Part shown: one piece after another, positions 1 to 8,244 of the stretch | How the letters are laid out: each line of letters opens with the position of its first letter | Position numbering within the stretch: the first letter of the stretch is position 1 | Source: Sinosporangium album | GTDB lineage: Bacteria; Actinomycetota; Actinomycetes; Streptosporangiales; Streptosporangiaceae | Assembly (NCBI RefSeq): GCF_900100605.1 | Contig: NZ_FNCN01000002.1 | Coordinates: 12,091-76,090, forward strand | Length of the DNA: 64,000 nucleotides | Direction of reading: 5' to 3' | Notes under the pieces: generated by a model | Database searches by the model: none | What the model was told of the DNA's origin: nothing | What the model saw: the letters and a program-made list of their open reading frames with translations, nothing else | Translations under genes and position numbers: made by a program

Positions 1-1
1 G

Positions 2-1381
2 AAGGGTGACGCGGGTCTGCAGGGTGAGGTCGGTCCTCAGGGTCCGGTCGGCTCGGCGGGTGTCGCTGGTCCGCAGGGTCCGAAGGGCGAGACGGGTGCG
101 CAGGGCCTGGCTGGTCCCGCAGGTCCTCAGGGTCCTGCCGGTCCGAAGGGTGACACGGGTCTGATGGGCGAGGTTGGTCCGCAGGGTCCGAAGGGCGAGA
201 CCGGTGCGCAGGGTCCGGTTGGGCCGATGGGTCCGGTTGGTCCGAAGGGTGAGCAGGGTGTGGCCGGTCTTATCGGCCTCACCGGTCCCGCAGGTCCGCA
301 GGGTCCTGCCGGTCCGAAGGGTGGCACGGGTCTGCAGGGTGAGGTCGGTCCTCAGGGTCCGGCCGGCTCGGCGGGTGTCGCTGGTCCTCAGGGTCCGAAG
401 GGCGAGGCCGGTCCTCAGGGTCCGGCCGGCTCGGCGGGTGCTGTCGGTCCGCAGGGTCCTGCTGGACCGAGGGGTGACACGGGTCTGACGGGCGAGGCTG
501 GTCCTCAGGGTCCGAAGGGCGAGACCGGTTCGCAGGGTGTCGCCGGTCCGCAGGGTCCCGCAGGATCTCAAGGCCCCGCTGGCCCTATCGGTCCCAAGGG
601 TGACCAGGGCACTCCAGGTCCGGTCGGTCCGAAGGGCGACACGGGTGAGCAAGGCGTTGCCGGTCCCGCCGGTCCGAAGGGTGACATGGGCGACACGGGC
701 GAGCAGGGTATTCCCGGCCCGGACGGTCCGAAGGGTGACACGGGCGAGGCCGGACCTCAGGGTCCTGCTGGGCCGAAGGGCGACAAGGGCGACAAGGGCG
801 ACATCGGTCCTGTTGGTCCTCAGGGACCCCAGGGAGAGCCTGGTCCTGCCGGGCCTGCCGGCCCCACTGGACCCAAGGGAGACCGCGGTCTCGCCGGTCC
901 TTCCGGGCCTAGCGGTATGCCCGGCACTGCTGGACCGGTCGGTCCTGTCGGGCCCGCAGGTCCTCAGGGAGCGATCGGTCTGACGGGTGAGGCTGGCCCG
1001 CAGGGTCCGAAGGGCGATGCTGGTCCGCAGGGTCCGGCTGGTGAGGCTGGAGCTGTCGGTCCGCAGGGTCCCGCTGGTGAGGCTGGTCCTAAGGGCGACG
1101 CTGGTGAGGCTGGTCCTAAGGGCGACGCTGGAGCTGTCGGTCCGAAGGGCGAGGCCGGACCTGCCGGAGCTGCTGGGCCCGCTGGTCCGAGGGGCGAGGC
1201 TGGGCCTGCCGGGCCGCAGGGTCCGGCTGGGGCTGAGGCGCAGTGCTGTGGGGCGGACACCTGCTCGGACGGGGCGGGTGACACGCCGCCATGTGCCGAG
1301 GAGGAGCCGTTGCCGCAGTGTGTGACCGAGGCTCCGGTGGCGGCTGAGGTTCCGCCGTGCGCGGTGAGGAAGATGTCCTAG
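2..1381 (+). CDS. Collagen-like Gly-X-Y repeat protein, 5' truncated
   Basis: The frame is open from the first bases of the window, so the start lies upstream. About 137 consecutive Gly-X-Y triplets run without an obvious break to about base 1235, rich in [12 protein letters not shown] and charged KGD/KGE triplets of the kind that stabilise bacterial collagen triple helices. The last roughly 45 residues are not collagenous: they begin with a Cys-Cys pair, carry six cysteines in all and are rich in Glu and Pro, ending in VRKMS. There is no LPXTG or membrane anchor at the C-terminus. A surface or spore-coat structural role is possible, but function cannot be read from the sequence. The missing N-terminus prevents any call on secretion. 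Confidence 0.9.
   Translation, partial: KGDAGLQGEVGPQGPVGSAGVAGPQGPKGETGAQGLAGPAGPQGPAGPKGDTGLMGEVGPQGPKGETGAQGPVGPMGPVGPKGEQGVAGLIGLTGPAGPQGPAGPKGGTGLQGEVGPQGPAGSAGVAGPQGPKGEAGPQGPAGSAGAVGPQGPAGPRGDTGLTGEAGPQGPKGETGSQGVAGPQGPAGSQGPAGPIGPKGDQGTPGPVGPKGDTGEQGVAGPAGPKGDMGDTGEQGIPGPDGPKGDTGEAGPQGPAGPKGDKGDKGDIGPVGPQGPQGEPGPAGPAGPTGPKGDRGLAGPSGPSGMPGTAGPVGPVGPAGPQGAIGLTGEAGPQGPKGDAGPQGPAGEAGAVGPQGPAGEAGPKGDAGEAGPKGDAGAVGPKGEAGPAGAAGPAGPRGEAGPAGPQGPAGAEAQCCGADTCSDGAGDTPPCAEEEPLPQCVTEAPVAAEVPPCAVRKMS
17..420 (+). repeat. Long internal DNA repeat inside the collagen-like gene, period 315 bp
   Basis: The stretch from about base 17 to 92 recurs almost unchanged from 332, an offset of 315 bp (35 x 9), on top of the 9-bp Gly-X-Y periodicity. 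This indicates expansion by unequal recombination or slippage of multi-triplet blocks. Confidence 0.7.
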
Positions 1382-1416
1382 CCGTGTAGGTGGGCGATCT
1401 CCTTGAGATAGGGGAT

Positions 1417-1450
1417 GGGGTGCGGGTTCGTAAGGGCCCGCACCCCTTTG
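1417..1450 (+). terminator. Intrinsic terminator after the collagen-like gene
   Basis: A perfect 10-bp stem (1417-1426 with 1437-1446) and a 10-nt loop are followed by TTTG. It sits 35 bp after the collagen-like stop and before the lipoprotein gene. Confidence 0.8.
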
Positions 1451-1566
1451 CTGTGTGTGGCGGGTGGGAGGGGCGGGGGCCGGTAGGCTCCCGGCTGTGC
1501 CGTACGGCGGATGGCCGCTTGGTGGCGTGGGTTCGCGGTGGCGGCTGGAGGAAGGGGAGGGTTGTG

Positions 1567-2751
1567 GTGGCGGGTGGCCGGCTTCGCCGTACGCGGATGG
1601 TGGCGGTTGTGGGTGCGGCAGGGGTGCTGCTGGCCGCGTGCGGGGTGGAGGGGGAGGCCCGGAACGCGACGTCGGTGAGGGTGACGCCGAAGCCGGGGGC
1701 GACTCCGACTCCGACGCCGCCGAGCCAGGGGACTCTACGCATTTTGACGTTCCGGAGTTATGCGGAGTGGGGTGGGGTCGACCCGAGGTTGAACTGGGTG
1801 TCGGCTTTTGAGCGGGAGTCGGGGTGCCGGATCGCGAAGTTGGATTCGGTGCAGACCGCGGAGGAGATGGCCGCCTATATGCGTGGGGGCACCTATGACG
1901 TGGTGTCCGCTCCGCCCGAGATGACGGGGAGCCTGGTCGCGGACGGCAAGGTGAAGGAGCTGGACACGTCGCAGGTCAAGGGGTACGGCGAGTTGTCGAA
2001 GCGGCTGCGCAAGTTGAAGCCGCTCGCGGACGGCGACAAGGTGTTCGGGGTGCCGTTCCTGTGGGGCACGTATGAGCCGGTGGGCACGGGCGGCAAGCCG
2101 AAGAGCTGGGGCGATCTTCTCCTGGGGGACAAGGTGGCGCTCAGGGACACCCCGTTGACCATCGCGCTGGCGGCGTTGGCGCTGAAGGACAGACTTGGGA
2201 TCAAGGATCCTTTCCAGTTGAGTGAGCGGCAGCTTGACCGGGCGGTGGGGCTGCTGAAGGCGGGGAAGGCACGCCATGTGTATTGGAAGGACGCGGTCGA
2301 CGCGGTGGAGGCGTTCGTGCCGGACGGTGGCCGCGGGGCCGTGACGGGGCAGGTGCTGCCTCACCAGCGCGGCGTGTTGGGCAAGGCCGGCACGCGGTTG
2401 CGTGTGGCGGGCGGGTTGCCGACGACGGGGTGGGTGGATTCCTGGATGATGTCGTCGCAGGCGTCGAGCCCCACGTGTGTGTATCGGTGGATTTCTCACA
2501 TGACCTCGGCTGAGGTGCAGGGGCGGGCGGCGGCGTGGACGGGGTTGGCCCCGGCGAACACGCGGGCGTGTGAGGGGGAGGCCCGGCGGATGTGTGAGAT
2601 CTATCCGGCGGGGGATGAGCGGCGGCTGCGCGACGTCTATTTCGCGGTTCCGCCGGCCAAGGAGTGCAAGGCCCAGGACGGCACGTGCACGGACTTCGAG
2701 GAGTGGAGCCGCGAGTGGCGCGATCTGGTGAGGCCGACGGCCGGCTCCTGA
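1567..2751 (+). CDS. PotD-like extracellular solute-binding lipoprotein
   Basis: Likely the substrate-binding component of a polyamine-type ABC importer. The GTG start at 1567 lies 6 bases after a GGGGAGG ribosome site (1554-1560) and gives an Arg-rich n-region, a hydrophobic stretch and a lipobox LLAAC with Cys25. The open frame extends upstream to 1390, but that part is not signal-like. After a Pro/Thr linker the mature part has PotD-like features: LRILTFRSYAEWGGVDP near the N-terminus, YDVVSAPPE, and FGVPFLWGTYEP. Length 394 aa is normal. No permease or ATPase gene lies in the window, so it is either an orphan or works with components encoded elsewhere. The neighbouring gabT group makes a polyamine or GABA-related ligand attractive, but that is inference. 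Confidence 0.75.
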   Translation: MAGGRLRRTRMVAVVGAAGVLLAACGVEGEARNATSVRVTPKPGATPTPTPPSQGTLRILTFRSYAEWGGVDPRLNWVSAFERESGCRIAKLDSVQTAEEMAAYMRGGTYDVVSAPPEMTGSLVADGKVKELDTSQVKGYGELSKRLRKLKPLADGDKVFGVPFLWGTYEPVGTGGKPKSWGDLLLGDKVALRDTPLTIALAALALKDRLGIKDPFQLSERQLDRAVGLLKAGKARHVYWKDAVDAVEAFVPDGGRGAVTGQVLPHQRGVLGKAGTRLRVAGGLPTTGWVDSWMMSSQASSPTCVYRWISHMTSAEVQGRAAAWTGLAPANTRACEGEARRMCEIYPAGDERRLRDVYFAVPPAKECKAQDGTCTDFEEWSREWRDLVRPTAGS

Positions 2752-2850
2752 GGGGCGTGCGCTGCTCCGGGGTTCGCTTTCCTTGGTGATCGCTGATTTT
2801 GGCAACTGATTTCGTGCTGTGTGGTGCTGGTTGGCGCTGTCTTCACTATC

Positions 2851-2866
2851 GACTGGTTGACCAGTC
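2851..2866. promoter_or_regulatory. Perfect 16-bp palindrome, TetR-type operator candidate
   Basis: GACTGGT-TG-ACCAGTC is a perfect inverted repeat just upstream of the -10 box of the gene at 2885. Its size and shape are typical of TetR-family operators. A repressor bound here would block the promoter. The nearest TetR gene is at 7366-8010. Confidence 0.6.
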
Positions 2867-2872
2867 AGTTGC

Positions 2873-2885
2873 TACGGTCGGTGCA
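2873..2885 (+). promoter_or_regulatory. Leaderless promoter -10 box
   Basis: TACGGT (2873-2878) ends 6 bases before the ATG at 2885, matching the actinobacterial TANNNT -10 to leaderless start spacing. No ribosome site is visible. Confidence 0.55.
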
Positions 2886-4108
2886 TGAGGATCCTTCTGG
2901 TAGGTGCCGGCGGGGTGGGCTCCGCCGTGGTGCCGATCGCGTGCCGCCGAGATTTCTTCGAACACATCGTGGTCGCCGACTGTAAACAGGGCCGGGCCGC
3001 CGCCGCGGTCGCCAAGGTCGCCGACCCTCGTTTCAGCGCCATCGCGCTCGACGCGGCGGACGAGGCCGCGGTCGTGGCCGCGCTGCGCGAGCACCGCTGT
3101 GACGTGCTCTTCAACGCGGTCGATCCGCGGTTCACCATGCCCTTGTTCAGGGCGGCGTTACGGGCCGGAGTCGACTACCTCGACATGGCGATGTCGCTGT
3201 CCAGGCCCCATCCGGCGAGGCCGTACGAGCTGACGGGGGTCAAACTCGGCGACGAGCAGTTCGAGCTGGAAGGCAGGTGGCGGGACCGGGGACGGCTGGC
3301 CCTGGTGGGGATGGGGGTGGAGCCGGGCCTGGCCGATGTGTTCGCGCGGTATGCGGCGGACCAGCTTTTCTCGGAGATCGACGAGATCGGTGTCCGCGAC
3401 GGGTCGAACCTGGTCGTGGACGGTTATGACTTCGCTCCGACGTTCTCCATCTGGACGACCATCGAGGAGTGCCTGAACCCGCCCGTGATCTGGGAGGACG
3501 GATCCTGGCGCACGACAGAGCCGTTCAGCGGGCCCGAGGTGTTCGACTTTCCCGAGGGCATCGGGCCGGTCGAGTGCGTGAACGTCGAGCATGAGGAGGT
3601 GCTGCTGATCCCGCGCTTCCTGGATGTGAGGCGGGTGACGTTCAAGTACGGGCTGGGGGAGGAGTTCATCGGGGTGTTGAAGATCCTGCACAAGCTGGGG
3701 TTGGACAGCACCGACAAGGTGAGGGTCGGTGGTGTCGAGGTTTCGCCGCGCGACCTGGTCGCGGCGCGGCTGCCCGATCCGGCGGGACTGGGTGACCGGA
3801 TGCGGGGCAAGACCTGCGCCGGCACGTGGGTGAAGGGCACGGGCAAGGACGGGCGTCCGCGTGAGGTCTACCTTTACCACGTGGTGGACAACGCGTGGAC
3901 GATGGACGAGTACGGCTCGCAGGCCGTGGTGTGGCAGACCGCGGTGCATCCCGTGGTCGCGCTGGAGCTTGTGGCGGGTGGGGTCTGGGCGGGGACGGGG
4001 GTTTTCGGACCTGAGGCGTTCGACGCCGCGCCTTTCCTGGGCCTGCTCAAGCAGTACGGCTCGCCGTGGGGCGTGCGCGAGCAGACGCCGGAGCCGGTCC
4101 GGGCCTGA
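2885..4108 (+). CDS. Saccharopine dehydrogenase family oxidoreductase
   Basis: A 407-aa NAD(P)-dependent oxidoreductase. The N-terminus MRILLVGAGGVGSAV is a Rossmann dinucleotide site, followed by VVADCKQGR at the end of beta-2 as in Sacchrp_dh_NADP proteins. The remainder matches the catalytic domain layout of saccharopine/carboxynorspermidine-type reductases, but no substrate can be assigned. The start is the leaderless ATG. It is adjacent to gabT (opposite strand) and within a group holding PucR, TetR and an aldehyde dehydrogenase, so a role in lysine, polyamine or omega-amino acid metabolism is the best inference. Its end overlaps the 3' end of the convergent zinc-ribbon gene by 62 bases. 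Confidence 0.85.
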   Translation: MRILLVGAGGVGSAVVPIACRRDFFEHIVVADCKQGRAAAAVAKVADPRFSAIALDAADEAAVVAALREHRCDVLFNAVDPRFTMPLFRAALRAGVDYLDMAMSLSRPHPARPYELTGVKLGDEQFELEGRWRDRGRLALVGMGVEPGLADVFARYAADQLFSEIDEIGVRDGSNLVVDGYDFAPTFSIWTTIEECLNPPVIWEDGSWRTTEPFSGPEVFDFPEGIGPVECVNVEHEEVLLIPRFLDVRRVTFKYGLGEEFIGVLKILHKLGLDSTDKVRVGGVEVSPRDLVAARLPDPAGLGDRMRGKTCAGTWVKGTGKDGRPREVYLYHVVDNAWTMDEYGSQAVVWQTAVHPVVALELVAGGVWAGTGVFGPEAFDAAPFLGLLKQYGSPWGVREQTPEPVRA

Positions 4109-4310
4109 CGGGCGGCGACAGTAGCGCGTCGGCGCAGTCGGGGCACGCGAACACGACGGCACTGTCGGGGAGCCGGCCGACGCGGACGCGGGGACGGGGC
4201 CATTTCTTATGGCAGACGACACAGGCGTCGCCGTCGCGCTGTGCCCAGCTGAGAGGCACAGGGTCGAAGGTCAACATGATCCGTGCCGTTTCGGTCGGAT
4301 CAAAGTTCAT
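4047..4310 (-). CDS. Small zinc-ribbon-like protein (two CxxC pairs)
   Basis: An 87-aa protein with Cys30-VV-Cys33 and Cys56-PD-Cys59, a pattern expected for one structural zinc site, with a basic PRPRVRVGRLP segment between the pairs. The ATG at 4310 is preceded by AGGGAG (4315-4320); an overlapping GTG at 4313 would be too close to it. The C-terminal 25 residues are Pro/Ala/Arg-rich and lie in the region overlapping the convergent oxidoreductase gene, so the ancestral stop may have been earlier. I do not recognise a function. Confidence 0.65.
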   Translation of the reverse strand: MNFDPTETARIMLTFDPVPLSWAQRDGDACVVCHKKWPRPRVRVGRLPDSAVVFACPDCADALLSPPVRPGPAPASARARPTASRTA

Positions 4311-4437
4311 CACGCTCCCTTTCGGTGATCGGCCTGCCTTGTACCGGAACCGTTATAACCCTGCGCCTTCTTGAGATCGTCTAGTGAGACGTCAAGACCG
4401 GGTTAAATCACGGCCACTCTGTGCGCGCCAAAACCAC

Positions 4438-4475
4438 AAAAGGGGCACCCAGCCTCAAGCCGGGTGCCCCTTTTT
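4438..4475. terminator. Bidirectional intrinsic terminator downstream of gabT
   Basis: A 13-bp stem (4438-4450 with 4462-4474) has an A-tract on one side and a T-tract on the other, so it can end transcription on both strands. It lies 9 bases beyond the gabT stop. Confidence 0.85.
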
Positions 4476-4483
4476 GGGGTTAA

Positions 4484-5833
4484 TCAGAGGGAGCCGATGG
4501 CCTTGTCCAGGATGTTGAGCCCTTCCTCAAGGAGGTGGTCCGGGATGACCAGCGGGGGCAGGAAACGCAGGACGTTGCCGTACGTGCCCGCGGTGAGCGC
4601 GAGGAGTCCCTCGGCGTGGCAGCGCTTGGCGACCTCGGCGGTGGCGGCGGGATCGGGCTCGGTGGTGCCGGGCCGTACCAGCTCGATGGCGATCATGGCG
4701 CCTCGTCCGCGGACGTCGCCGATGATGTCGTAGCGCTCCGCCATGTCGTGCAGGCGGGGGAGCATGATGTCGCCGATGTGGCGGGCGCGTTCGACGAGCC
4801 GGTCCTCCTCGATGGACTCCAGCACCGCCAGGGCGGCCTCGCAGGCCAGCGGGTTGCCGCCGTAGGTGCCGCCGAGCCCGCCGACGTGGACCTTGTCGAG
4901 CAGGTCCGCCCGGCCGGTGACGGCGGCGAGGGGGAGGCCGCCGGCGATGCCCTTGGCCGTACAGATGATGTCGGGCACGACGCCCTCGTCTTCACAGGCG
5001 AACAGGTCGCCCGTGCGCGCGAAGCCGGTCTGCACCTCGTCGGCGACGAAGACAATACCGTTCTCCCGGCAGAATTCGGCGATCCTCGGCAGGAAGCCCT
5101 TGGCCGGTTCGATGAACCCACCTTCGCCCGAGATGGGCTCGATGACGACGGCGGCGACGTTCTCGGCGCCGATCTGCTTGTTGATCGCGTCGATGGCCTG
5201 TGCGGCGGCCTCGGCGGCGCAGTTCTCCCGGCCGCCGGGCCAGCGGAAGGGATAGGCCAGCGGCACCCGGTAGACCTCGGGGGCGAAGGGCCCGAACCTG
5301 TGCTTGTACGGCATGTTCTTGGCCGTGAGTGTCATGGTGAGCAGGGTGCGGCCGTGGTAGCCGTGGTCGAACACGACGACGGCCTGGCGGCCGGTCGCGT
5401 GCCTGGCCACTTTGACCGCGTTCTCCACCGCTTCGGCGCCGGTGTTCACGAGGAAGGTCCGCTTCTCGTGGTCGCCCGGGGTCAGCCGGTTGAGCTGCTC
5501 GCAAACCGCGACATAGGACTCGTACGGCGTGACCATGAAGCACGTGTGTGTGAAGTCGGCCACCTGCTTCTGCACCCGCTCGACGACGCGGGGGGCCGCG
5601 TTGCCCACGTTGGTCACGGCGATGCCGGAACCGAAGTCGATGAGGGAGTTGCCGTCGGCGTCGACCAGCACGCCGCCGCCCGCCCGCGTCACGAAGACCG
5701 GCAGTGTCGTGCCGATGCCGGGCGGCACCGCGGACTGCTTGCGGGCCAACAGCTCCTTGGACTTGGGGCCGGGGATCTCGGTGACGAGTCGGCGCTCCTG
5801 CGGCAGTGACGGGCTGCCCTGCGGGTTACTCAT
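4484..5833 (-). CDS. gabT: 4-aminobutyrate aminotransferase
   Basis: Class III PLP aminotransferase transferring the amino group of GABA (or related omega-amines) to 2-oxoglutarate, yielding succinate semialdehyde. The 449-aa protein has the family motifs: NTGAEAVENAVK around 130-141, the PLP-binding Asp265 in VADEVQTGFARTG, and the Schiff-base Lys294 in CTAKGIAGGLP. The ATG at 5833 is chosen because a TAATGT -10 box (5846-5841) lies 7 bases upstream, a leaderless arrangement; the open frame continues further upstream without coding character. It diverges from the PucR-type activator, its likely regulator, and ends at a bidirectional terminator. The PotD-like protein and the aldehyde dehydrogenase nearby fit a polyamine-to-GABA-to-succinate route. 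Confidence 0.92.
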   Translation of the reverse strand: MSNPQGSPSLPQERRLVTEIPGPKSKELLARKQSAVPPGIGTTLPVFVTRAGGGVLVDADGNSLIDFGSGIAVTNVGNAAPRVVERVQKQVADFTHTCFMVTPYESYVAVCEQLNRLTPGDHEKRTFLVNTGAEAVENAVKVARHATGRQAVVVFDHGYHGRTLLTMTLTAKNMPYKHRFGPFAPEVYRVPLAYPFRWPGGRENCAAEAAAQAIDAINKQIGAENVAAVVIEPISGEGGFIEPAKGFLPRIAEFCRENGIVFVADEVQTGFARTGDLFACEDEGVVPDIICTAKGIAGGLPLAAVTGRADLLDKVHVGGLGGTYGGNPLACEAALAVLESIEEDRLVERARHIGDIMLPRLHDMAERYDIIGDVRGRGAMIAIELVRPGTTEPDPAATAEVAKRCHAEGLLALTAGTYGNVLRFLPPLVIPDHLLEEGLNILDKAIGSL

Positions 5834-5933
5834 GCTGCTGACATTACGTGCACCATCTCCACCTGCCGATATGTCGCTATGGCACAATAGGTCGGAGTTG
5901 GTTGGCCGGAATGTACAACTCGGGGGCTTGGGC
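5834..5933. promoter_or_regulatory. Divergent gabT / pucR control region
   Basis: One hundred bases separate the two starts. The gabT -10 is at 5841-5846. On the plus strand a CACAATAGG element near 5882 is the most promoter-like stretch for the regulator. PucR-family regulators usually act on such divergent regions; no palindrome stands out. Confidence 0.5.
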
Positions 5934-7397
5934 ATGGCGCCGACGCTGCACACTGTGGTGCGACGTTCCTCGCTCCGGCTGCGTGTGCTGGCCGGCGAGC
6001 GTGGGCTCGACCGGGAGGTCCGCTGGGTCGCGGTGAGTGAGCTTGAGGACCCGACCCCTTTCCTGGAAGGCGGCGAACTGGTCCTCACCACCGGCATGCG
6101 TATGGCCGAGGGGGACGCCACGCCGTACGTCGCGCGGCTCGTCGGGGGCGGGGCCGCCGGGCTCGGCTTCGGGGTCGGAATCGGGCACGACGACGTGCCG
6201 GGGGAGCTGGTGGAGGCCGCCGCACAGGCGGGCCTACCGCTGCTTGAGGTGCCGCGTGAGACGGCGTTCATCGCGATCGGCAAGGTGGTCAGCGAGCTGC
6301 TGGCCGCCGAGCAGTACGCCGAGATCAGCCGGGCGTTCGCCGCGCAGGGCAGGCTGACCCGCGCCGCGCTGAAGCCCGAAGGCACGTTCGCCGTCGTCGA
6401 CAGGCTGGCCAGGGAGGTCGGCGGGTGGGCGGCGCTGCTCGACGAGAAGGGCCGGGTCGTCCACGCGACGCGCGGGGCGAGGACGGAGGCGCTCGCGCTG
6501 GAGTGGGAGCGGCTGGCGTCGCAGGGGGCACCGGCCAGCCTGTCCCTGGTGGCGCCAGGCGAACACGTGGTGGTGCATCCTCTCGGCGGGCCTCGCCGCC
6601 TCCGCGGCTACTTCGCGGTCGGAGGGGGGGACGCGTTCACGCCGATCGCGCACACTGTCGTCAACGCCGCGGCCTCGCTGCTCACCCTCGCGCTGGAGCA
6701 GGGCCGGCGGCATGTGGCGGCGGAGAGGCGGGTGCGCTCCGCCGTACTCTCGCTGCTGCTCGCCGGGCAGACGGAATCGGCGGTGGAGGTGCTGGCGGGG
6801 CTGGACGAGACGCTGCCCGCCGGGCAGATCACGGTCGTCGCCGCCGAGGGGGAGGCCGAGGTAATGCTGGATGCCGTTCCGCCGCCCGTGTTCGCCGCCG
6901 CGGCCGGCGAGGAGGTGGTGGTGCTCGCGGCCGAGGACGAGGCCGACGGGGTCGCCCGGGCGCTGGGTCGGCTCGGACCGACCGGCGTCGGGCAGCCGGT
7001 GTCGCCGGCGGCTCTGGTCACGGGGCTCGACCAGGCGAACCGCGCGCTCGCCGCCGCGCGCCGGGGCCCGGTCGCGGTCGTGCGCTTCGCCGATCTCGCG
7101 GGCCGGGGACTGCTGTCCCTGGTGGACGCCGAGAGCGCGGCCACGTTCGCCTCGGCGCTGCTCGCGCCGCTTTCCGGGTACGGCTCGCGCGCGGACCTCG
7201 TCGATTCGCTGCGCGCCTATCTCGCCGAGAACGGCCATTGGGACGCCGCGGCGCAGCGTCTCGGGGTGCACCGGCACACGCTGCGCTACCGCATGCGCCG
7301 GGTCGCCGAACTGCTCGGCCGAGACCTCGACGATCCGAGCACCCGGGCGGAGTTGTGGATCGCGCTCAGCGTGTGGCCCCGGGTCCCGGTTTCTTGA
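5934..7397 (+). CDS. PucR-family transcriptional regulator
   Basis: A 487-aa regulator. Residues about 5-120 form the PucR N-terminal sensory domain (LRLRVLAGERGLDREVRWV, then FLEGGELVLTTGM). The middle is the GGDEF-like linker region, and the C-terminal 60 residues carry the HTH_30 helix-turn-helix AAQRLGVHRHTLRYRMRRV. The ATG at 5934 is the first position giving the PucR start; no strong ribosome site is present. PucR members commonly activate adjacent amine, GABA or purine catabolic genes, so control of divergent gabT is the natural inference. Its last 32 bases overlap the 3' end of the convergent TetR gene. Confidence 0.88.
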   Translation: MAPTLHTVVRRSSLRLRVLAGERGLDREVRWVAVSELEDPTPFLEGGELVLTTGMRMAEGDATPYVARLVGGGAAGLGFGVGIGHDDVPGELVEAAAQAGLPLLEVPRETAFIAIGKVVSELLAAEQYAEISRAFAAQGRLTRAALKPEGTFAVVDRLAREVGGWAALLDEKGRVVHATRGARTEALALEWERLASQGAPASLSLVAPGEHVVVHPLGGPRRLRGYFAVGGGDAFTPIAHTVVNAAASLLTLALEQGRRHVAAERRVRSAVLSLLLAGQTESAVEVLAGLDETLPAGQITVVAAEGEAEVMLDAVPPPVFAAAAGEEVVVLAAEDEADGVARALGRLGPTGVGQPVSPAALVTGLDQANRALAAARRGPVAVVRFADLAGRGLLSLVDAESAATFASALLAPLSGYGSRADLVDSLRAYLAENGHWDAAAQRLGVHRHTLRYRMRRVAELLGRDLDDPSTRAELWIALSVWPRVPVS

Positions 7398-8010
7398 CGC
7401 GGTAATTGTTGATGGTGGCCGTGGTGACGGCGGTGTAGACGTCACTGCCCCGCAGGTGTCCGGCACGTTCCAAGCTGATCGCGCCCTGCGCCGCGGCCCA
7501 GAGGGCGTCGGCGATCTTCCGCGGCTGGGTCGGAACGATGTATCCGGCGGAGATGCAGTCGGCGATCACCCGGTCGAGGATGTTGAGCGCGGCCCTGGCC
7601 AGGGTGCGTGCCCGTTCGCTGGGCTCGAATCCCGGAATGGCGCGTTCGAACATCAGGCTGTAGTAACCGGGTTCGTCCAGGCACGCCTCCCGGTAGGCGG
7701 GGCCGAGCGCGACCAGGTATTCCAGGGGGTCCTTGCGGACGGGGACGGCCTCCATGCGGCGTCGGAACCGCTCGAATCCGTCCAGGTAGAGCGCTTCGGC
7801 GAGTCCCTCCTTGCTGCCGAACATCGTGTAGATGACGGTGGTGGAGCAGCCGGCCTCGGTGGCGATGCGGCGCATGGACAGACTGTCGGGGCCTTGGGTG
7901 AGGAGTAGGTTGCCTGCCACTTCGAGTAAGCGGGTCCGAAGCTCGTCGTGGGATGCCCTTTCCCCCACGAGGTAGGCACCCTGCAGCCCGAGCGGGGCCG
8001 ACGAGGTCAT
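7366..8010 (-). CDS. TetR/AcrR-family transcriptional regulator
   Basis: A 214-aa regulator with an N-terminal helix-turn-helix: LSMRRIATEAGCSTTVIYTMFGSKEGL at about residues 42-68. The C-terminal ligand-binding half is a generic TetR helical bundle with the WAAAQGAISLERAGH segment of the TetR_C_33 type. The ATG at 8010 gives a normal N-terminal extension. It is divergent from the aldehyde dehydrogenase, its probable target. The palindrome at 2851-2866 is a second possible target. Confidence 0.85.
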   Translation of the reverse strand: MTSSAPLGLQGAYLVGERASHDELRTRLLEVAGNLLLTQGPDSLSMRRIATEAGCSTTVIYTMFGSKEGLAEALYLDGFERFRRRMEAVPVRKDPLEYLVALGPAYREACLDEPGYYSLMFERAIPGFEPSERARTLARAALNILDRVIADCISAGYIVPTQPRKIADALWAAAQGAISLERAGHLRGSDVYTAVTTATINNYRVKKPGPGATR

Positions 8011-8244
8011 GGCTGGCTGTGCCCTTCTACTCCTGGGTCCCCCGCACTGGTGACCCGCCAATCGTGACTTAACCGTGCAGGAGATCGTTCAAACCGTCAT
8101 ACGTGCGGAAACATCAGGATATAGACCAAGTTCAGTTGTGGATTTTCTCAACAATAACTTTTATGCGTAACGGTGAGGTCACGCCCACCTGTTGTTCACT
8201 GTGGAGTAAGGCCGGTGCGGCCGGAGTGGCATAGCGTCGAGGAC
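8011..8244. promoter_or_regulatory. AT-rich divergent promoter region between TetR and aldehyde dehydrogenase
   Basis: The stretch 8095-8175 is much more AT-rich than its surroundings. An imperfect TTGT...ACAA inverted repeat lies around 8135-8153. TAGCGT at 8232-8237 ends 7 bases before the aldehyde dehydrogenase ATG, a leaderless -10. Confidence 0.5.

Noticed and set aside
2-1240. CRISPR-like or satellite repeat array
   Set aside because: The periodicity is 9 bp and in frame as Gly-X-Y; it is a coding repeat without spacers.
5529-5933. N-terminal extension of the PucR regulator into the gabT region
   Set aside because: The open frame continues upstream antisense to gabT, but the PucR domain begins at the ATG at 5934.
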